Shown: positions 59,759-64,000 of the stretch, one piece after another | How the letters are laid out: every line of letters begins with the position of its first letter | How positions within the stretch are numbered: the first letter of the stretch is position 1 | Origin: S5-A14a sp022766365 | Lineage (GTDB): Bacteria > Bacillota > Clostridia > Peptostreptococcales > Anaerovoracaceae | Length of the DNA: 64,000 bases | Strand: one strand, 5' to 3' | Assembly (NCBI GenBank): GCA_050313295.1 | Contig: JBNPLD010000001.1 | Position numbers and translations under genes: made by a program | The notes under the pieces: model-generated | What the model was told of the DNA's origin: nothing | The model's input: only the letters and a program-made list of their open reading frames with translations | Database searches by the model: none

Positions 59759-60105
59759 TGGATATCAGCAATGAACAGCTACTCATACCTTTGATACAAA
59801 ACGTTGTAATGAATACTCCGGGTGTATCCGGTCTATCGGAGAACTTTACAGAGCAACTTTCTAAGAGTCTTCTGGGTATAGATTCTCCAAATAAGGGTAT
59901 AAGATTAGGCAAAGATAAGAAGGGCATGCTCATAGACATTTACGTTACAGTCGACTATGGGGAAAATATCCCTGAGGTGGCGTGGAACATACAGGAAAAA
60001 GTGGCCAAAGAGCTAAAAAGCATAACTAATGTGAATGTAGGTAAGATTGACATTCACGTTCAGGGAGTGGATTTCAAAAGGATAAATAGAAGAAATGAAT
60101 GTTAA
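59758..60105 (+). CDS. Asp23/Gls24-family envelope stress protein
   Basis: A 115-residue alkaline-shock-type protein. The segment YVTVDYGENIPEVAWNIQEKVAKELKSITNVNVGKIDIHVQGV is the conserved core of the family, shown here only in outline (residues 62-109). Relatives sit at the membrane and respond to envelope stress; the molecular role is unclear. In Firmicutes such a gene is commonly found just before nusB, as here. The ATG shares a base with the preceding stop (TAATG), and its end overlaps nusB by 11 bases. Confidence 0.9.
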   Translation: MDISNEQLLIPLIQNVVMNTPGVSGLSENFTEQLSKSLLGIDSPNKGIRLGKDKKGMLIDIYVTVDYGENIPEVAWNIQEKVAKELKSITNVNVGKIDIHVQGVDFKRINRRNEC

Positions 60106-60505
60106 TAAACGTAAACTAGCCAGAGAACATATGATGAAAGTTGCCTTTCAAATGGATGCCAGAAATGACTTCCGTGGGGAAGACAGGGAAGTCTACATGG
60201 ATAGAGGGAAGATCAAATACGACAAGAAATATTGTGAAAAAATGTATGAGCTCCTGGTTGCCCATCATGATGAGATTGATTGTAAAATCAGTGAATATTC
60301 GAAGGATTGGGAGATTTCCAGAATACCCAAGATAGATCTTTCCGTTATAAGGACGGCACTTCTTGAGATCCTGTATTTCGATGATATTGATCCTGCCATT
60401 TCAATTAATGAAGCTGTAAATATGGCAAAGAAATACGGCCTTGATACCTCACCCGGCTTTGTAAATGCAGTACTTGGAGCTATATATAAAAATGAAAATA
60501 GGTAA
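60095..60505 (+). CDS. nusB: Transcription antitermination factor NusB
   Basis: Binds boxA RNA with ribosomal protein S10 and supports rRNA transcription. The all-helical 136-residue protein opens with KRKLAREHMMKVAFQMDA. The C-terminal block ILYFDDIDPAISINEAVNMAKKYG...FVNAVLGAIY is the family signature. It overlaps the Asp23-family gene upstream and xseA downstream by 14 bases. The Asp23-nusB-xseA-xseB-ispA-dxs order is a standard Firmicute arrangement. Confidence 0.96.
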   Translation: MNVNKRKLAREHMMKVAFQMDARNDFRGEDREVYMDRGKIKYDKKYCEKMYELLVAHHDEIDCKISEYSKDWEISRIPKIDLSVIRTALLEILYFDDIDPAISINEAVNMAKKYGLDTSPGFVNAVLGAIYKNENR

Positions 60506-61691
60506 CAGAAACTCTGCCATAACAGTGTCACAGCTTAACAGCTATATTGAAGAACTTTTCAGGGGCAGCTCTGTTCTCTCTGATCTGAAAATACAGGGAG
60601 AAATTACAGGCTTCAAAAATCACAGCAGCGGTCATAAATATTTTTCCATTAGAGATGAATATGCTAAAGTAAATTGTTTTTTATCAAAAAATCAAGCAGT
60701 GTTCTTAAGATTTATCCCTGAAGACGGAATGCATGTTGAAATTACCGGGTTTTTAAGTGTATATAAGCCGAATGGAACATACTCCGTATTCGTAAAGAGT
60801 ATCACTCCCGCAGGTGAAGGAACTTTTTCCTTAGCCTTTGAAGCTCTTAAACGAAAATTGGACTCAGAGGGATTATTCAGTCCCGAGTCAAAAAAACCCA
60901 TTCCTCGTTTTGCCTCCCACATCGGAATAGTGACATCTGAAAATGGAGCGGCTGTGGATGACATAATAACCACTATAAAAAAGAAAAATAACAAGGTGAA
61001 AATTTCCCTCTTTCCGTCTCTTGTTCAGGGAGAGCATGCAGCTTCGGACATTGCAAACAAAATAGAGTCGGCAAACAGGATTTATCCTGATATGGATGTT
61101 CTCATTGTCGGTAGAGGAGGCGGATCCGTTGAAGATTTATGGGCCTATAATGAAGAAGTCTTGGCGAGAGCAGTATACAATTCATCCATTCCAATAATAT
61201 CTGCAGTGGGTCACGAAATGGACTGGAGTATATGCGATTTCGTGGCGGATTACCGTGCTGAAACTCCAACCGCCGCAGGTGAAAAAGCCGCCTATGATTC
61301 AAATTTACTTGTAGAAACCCTAAAAAACAAAGCTGTTTTGTTGAAACAGGCTTTAAAAAACAAAACGGACCTATTGCTGGAGCAGGTAAACTTAGCAGGG
61401 AGAGAAATAAATAGTGAAATGGACAGCCTCATCAGACACTGTGAGTATCAATGCGAAAGGGCAAAACTGAGTCTCAGCGCAAATAATCCCAATTCAATTA
61501 TGGAAAAGGGATATTCCATGGCGGAAAGTATGGAAGGAAGACTGATAAGGTCAGTCAGATCTGTAAAAGAAAATGACAGAATATCGATAAACCTTATAGA
61601 TGGACGACTTTTATGCACGGTTAACAGTATTAAAAAGATGGACATTACACATAAGCAGACGGTAGAGAACGGAGGTCCGAACAATGGATAG
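60492..61691 (+). CDS. xseA: Exodeoxyribonuclease VII large subunit
   Basis: Large subunit of the single-strand-specific nuclease ExoVII, which chews damaged or displaced DNA into oligomers. The N-terminal OB-fold (ITVSQLNSYIEELF...GEITGFKNHSSGHKYFSI) binds DNA. The catalytic region has VTSENGAAVDDI and GRGGGSVEDLWAYNEE, then SAVGHEMDW and ADYRAETPTAAGE. A coiled-coil stretch (about 270-330) for binding XseB follows. I start at ATG 60492 (399 aa). It overlaps nusB and, by 8 bases, xseB. Confidence 0.95.
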   Translation: MKIGNRNSAITVSQLNSYIEELFRGSSVLSDLKIQGEITGFKNHSSGHKYFSIRDEYAKVNCFLSKNQAVFLRFIPEDGMHVEITGFLSVYKPNGTYSVFVKSITPAGEGTFSLAFEALKRKLDSEGLFSPESKKPIPRFASHIGIVTSENGAAVDDIITTIKKKNNKVKISLFPSLVQGEHAASDIANKIESANRIYPDMDVLIVGRGGGSVEDLWAYNEEVLARAVYNSSIPIISAVGHEMDWSICDFVADYRAETPTAAGEKAAYDSNLLVETLKNKAVLLKQALKNKTDLLLEQVNLAGREINSEMDSLIRHCEYQCERAKLSLSANNPNSIMEKGYSMAESMEGRLIRSVRSVKENDRISINLIDGRLLCTVNSIKKMDITHKQTVENGGPNNG

Positions 61692-61890
61692 AGCATCATT
61701 TGAGGATAATCTAAATAAACTCAATGAAATGAGTGAAAAAATCAGGACAGCAAATATACCACTTGAAGAAAGCCTTTCGTGCTATAAAGAGGGAATGAAC
61801 AGCTATAGAATTTGTATGCAAATTTTAAACGATGCAAAGCTCGAAATAGAAAAAGTGATTGATGAAGAGGAAGGTAATGAAGAATTTTAG
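61684..61890 (+). CDS. xseB: Exodeoxyribonuclease VII small subunit
   Basis: The 68-residue small subunit that wraps the coiled coil of XseA. The sequence FEDNLNKLNEMSEKIRTANIPLEESLSCYKEGM is the family pattern, with a two-helix fold and an acidic C-terminus. A CGGAGG ribosome site lies within the end of xseA, 8 bases before ATG 61684. It overlaps ispA by 14 bases, so the two nuclease subunits and ispA are translated in series. Confidence 0.95.
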   Translation: MDRASFEDNLNKLNEMSEKIRTANIPLEESLSCYKEGMNSYRICMQILNDAKLEIEKVIDEEEGNEEF

Positions 61891-62779
61891 AGAAGCATAC
61901 GATAAATACAGAAATTCGGTTAATGAATATTTACTGGATTTTCTACCTAGAATTGATGAGAAAAGCAGCAGCCTGAACGAGGCTATGAAGTATTCACTGG
62001 AAGCCGGCGGAAAACGTCTGAGGCCTGTGCTTTTATTAGCTGCATGTCAATTTGCAGGAGGTGACTGTAAAGAAGCTATGCCCTATGCCTGTGCTATAGA
62101 GTATATTCATACGTATTCGCTAATTCACGATGATCTTCCTTCTATGGATAACGATGATTTGAGAAGGGGAAAGCCTACAAATCACAAGGTGTTTGGAGAT
62201 GCTATTGCTACGCTTGCAGGAGATGGACTTCTAAATACCGCCTTTGAAACTATGATTAAGGATCTTTATCTTCATTTTGATGATACTGATAAGATGAAGA
62301 GAAGAATTAACGCTATGTACACGGTAGCAAAACACGCAGGTGTTAAAGGAATGGTTGCGGGTCAGGTTTCCGATATGGAAGCCGAAAACCAGGATAGTTC
62401 TCTCGAAATGATCGAATATATTCATATCAACAAAACAGGAGCACTCATCGTTGCAGCAGTTAGGGCAGGTTTGTATCTTGGCGGCGCCGACGATGAAATG
62501 ATGAGCAATATGACCACTTATGCTGAATATCTCGGTCTTGCCTATCAAATTGCTGATGATATTCTGGACGAAATCGGTAACAGCAGCCATCTGGGGAAAA
62601 ATACAGGAACCGACAAAGCTAGAAAGAAGATCACATATGTTTCAAAAGAGGGATTGGAGGCTTCACTCCGGAAACTGAATGAATATACAGAAAATGCAGT
62701 AGCAGCCATAGAAGACTACTATGACAATGCGGAGTTTTTCCGAGATCTGGTGCTAACATTAGCTAAGCGAAAGAGGTAA
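61877..62779 (+). CDS. ispA: Polyprenyl synthetase (farnesyl/geranyl diphosphate synthase)
   Basis: Condenses isopentenyl diphosphate with allylic diphosphates to make C10-C15 isoprenoids. The first Asp-rich motif is DDLPSMDNDD (from residue 85) and the second is ADDILDE. The GGKRLRPVLLLAAC segment binds diphosphate. At 300 aa it fits IspA. The start ATG 61877 follows GAGGAAGG inside xseB. Its neighbour dxs supplies precursors, so the pair links both ends of the MEP pathway. Product chain length (C10, C15 or C20) is not certain by eye. Confidence 0.94.
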   Translation: MKNFREAYDKYRNSVNEYLLDFLPRIDEKSSSLNEAMKYSLEAGGKRLRPVLLLAACQFAGGDCKEAMPYACAIEYIHTYSLIHDDLPSMDNDDLRRGKPTNHKVFGDAIATLAGDGLLNTAFETMIKDLYLHFDDTDKMKRRINAMYTVAKHAGVKGMVAGQVSDMEAENQDSSLEMIEYIHINKTGALIVAAVRAGLYLGGADDEMMSNMTTYAEYLGLAYQIADDILDEIGNSSHLGKNTGTDKARKKITYVSKEGLEASLRKLNEYTENAVAAIEDYYDNAEFFRDLVLTLAKRKR

Positions 62780-62788
62780 AAAATAAAA

Positions 62789-64000
62789 ATGTCAAAATCA
62801 ATTTATGATTACAACTTTCCGGAAGACCTGAAAAGGATGAATGTAGACGAACTTGATCTGCTTAGCTATCAGATTAGAGAATTTCTAATTGAGAAAGTCT
62901 CAGCAACAGGAGGACACCTTGCTCCGAACCTTGGCGTAGTCGAACTTTCCCTTGCTCTTCATAAGGTGTTTAACAGCCCTGTAGATAAGATCATATGGGA
63001 CGTAGGGCATCAATCCTATGTACACAAAATACTCACAGGCAGAGCAAAGGGCTTCGATTCTTTGAGAACTTTTGGAGGTATGAGCGGCTTTCCTAAGGTT
63101 TCTGAAAGTCCGCACGATGTCTTTGACACAGGGCACAGCAGCACAGCCATATCACTGGCAATGGGTATGGCGGTCAGCAGAGACCTCAATTCTGAAAACT
63201 ACGAAGTAGTTGCAGTCATCGGAGACGGAGCCATGACCGGAGGCCCGGCTTTCGAAGGCCTTAATAATATAAGTGAAAGCGGCAGAAAAGTTACAGTCAT
63301 ACTCAATGATAACGGAATGTCGATAGCACCGAATGTGGGAGGGCTTGCCAAGCATCTCAGTAATCTGAGAACATCAGCTCCATATTTGAATGCAAAAAAA
63401 GCTATGCGTCAGGTTGCAAATCTTCCTAAAATCGGTGACATGCTATACAATGGAATGCGAAGTGTCAAGGAACATATGAAATATGCCTTACTTCCTAAGG
63501 GCGTTTTGTTTGAAGAGCTGGGTCTCACATATCTTGGACCTATTGACGGTCACAATCTTATTGAACTAATGGAAGCTATGGAATCTGCTAAGAAGATAGA
63601 CGAACCCGTGCTGATACACGCTATTACAAAAAAAGGAAAAGGATATCGAAGTGCAGAGCTAAACCCTGATAAATTTCATGGGGTTGGAAAATTCGATCCG
63701 TGTACAGGCATCGTAAAAAAATCAGAAGGGAAATCCTACTCTAGCATAGCCGGGGAATCTATTCTTGAACTTGCCAAACAGCACGATAATGTTGTTGCAG
63801 TATCGGCGGCAATGTGTGAGGCCACAGGTCTCGGAGATTTTTCAAAGAGATATCCGAATAGATTTTTCGATGTTGGAATTGCCGAAGCTCATGGAGTGAC
63901 ATTTTCTGCCGGTATGGCAGCCAACGGGCTCAGACCTGTTGTAGCAATATACTCTTCTTTTCTTCAAAGAGCCTATGATCAGATTTTAGAAGATGTATGC
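62789..64000 (+). CDS. dxs: 1-deoxy-D-xylulose-5-phosphate synthase (cut by window end)
   Basis: First enzyme of the MEP isoprenoid pathway: it joins pyruvate and glyceraldehyde-3-phosphate using thiamine diphosphate. About 404 of roughly 620 residues are visible. The N-terminal TGGHLAPNLGVVELS, the WDVGHQSYVHK histidine region, DTGHSSTAIS and the cofactor motif GDGAMTGGPAFE with NDNGMSIAPNVGG are all intact. The second domain begins near ISESILEL-like sequence (GESILELAKQH) and includes DVGIAEAHGVTFSAG, with the catalytic Glu region. The reading frame is open to the last base. It starts with ATG 62789, about 12 bases after GAGG, and 9 bases after ispA. Confidence 0.95.
   Translation, partial: MSKSIYDYNFPEDLKRMNVDELDLLSYQIREFLIEKVSATGGHLAPNLGVVELSLALHKVFNSPVDKIIWDVGHQSYVHKILTGRAKGFDSLRTFGGMSGFPKVSESPHDVFDTGHSSTAISLAMGMAVSRDLNSENYEVVAVIGDGAMTGGPAFEGLNNISESGRKVTVILNDNGMSIAPNVGGLAKHLSNLRTSAPYLNAKKAMRQVANLPKIGDMLYNGMRSVKEHMKYALLPKGVLFEELGLTYLGPIDGHNLIELMEAMESAKKIDEPVLIHAITKKGKGYRSAELNPDKFHGVGKFDPCTGIVKKSEGKSYSSIAGESILELAKQHDNVVAVSAAMCEATGLGDFSKRYPNRFFDVGIAEAHGVTFSAGMAANGLRPVVAIYSSFLQRAYDQILEDVC

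Overview
The window looks like the chromosome of a low-GC Gram-positive anaerobe of the class Clostridia. The evidence is an AT-rich coding style, strong GGAGG ribosome sites, frequent TTG and GTG starts, RNase J, a fused SecDF, HemZ, a DUF975 membrane protein, a class A RNase P RNA and a dgt-dnaG-rpoD block. Genus cannot be fixed by eye; a relative of the Peptostreptococcales/Anaerovoracaceae is a guess. There is no prophage, transposon, CRISPR array or defence island. Almost everything is core housekeeping, so the unusual signals are small: RNA structures, promoter layouts and family-atypical proteins.

Layout. 1-1.6 kb (minus): partial SEC-C-type protein and homoserine dehydrogenase. 1.7-4.1 kb: trmL, a small membrane protein, and rpoN (sigma-54). 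4.2-10 kb: glycolytic block gapA-pgk-tpiA, then secG and a K+-dependent membrane pyrophosphatase, closed by a bidirectional terminator. 10.2-13.1 kb (minus): CcdA/thioredoxin pair, crotonase and thiamine pyrophosphokinase. 13.2-17.9 kb: DUF975 protein (plus), then pseudouridine synthase, NAD kinase and oligoendopeptidase F (minus). From 17.9 kb to the end every gene is on the plus strand.

17.9-24 kb is a tightly overlapping run: murI, an unknown acidic protein, rarD, a YkvI-like transporter, a metallo-beta-lactamase-fold hydrolase, an M16 peptidase and dut. 24-29.9 kb is the macromolecular-synthesis block dgt-dnaG-rpoD-trmK-nif3, followed by rnpB. 30-38 kb holds a MATE exporter, yebC, a probable 6S RNA, polA, coaE, an orphan solute-binding protein and two tRNA-Leu genes. 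38-43.4 kb: yajC, secDF and rel. 43.4-52.6 kb: a hydrolase, hemZ, hisS, aspS, nadD, yqeK, rsfS and leuS. 52.6-57.2 kb: RNase J, ylbF, efp, mltG and trmR. 57.2-64 kb: trhP, corC, an Asp23 protein, nusB, xseA, xseB, ispA and dxs, cut by the window end.

The genes fall into working modules: lower glycolysis; Sec export (secG, yajC, secDF); replication and transcription initiation with their global RNA regulator (dnaG, polA, rpoD, rpoN, probable 6S RNA); translation (three aminoacyl-tRNA synthetases, efp, rsfS, yebC, tRNA-modifying enzymes); and isoprenoid precursor synthesis (dxs, ispA). Translational coupling through TAATG, ATGA or TGATG overlaps is common. Good sigma-A-type promoters can be read before rpoN, crt, rnpB, yebC, secDF, rel, ylbF and efp.
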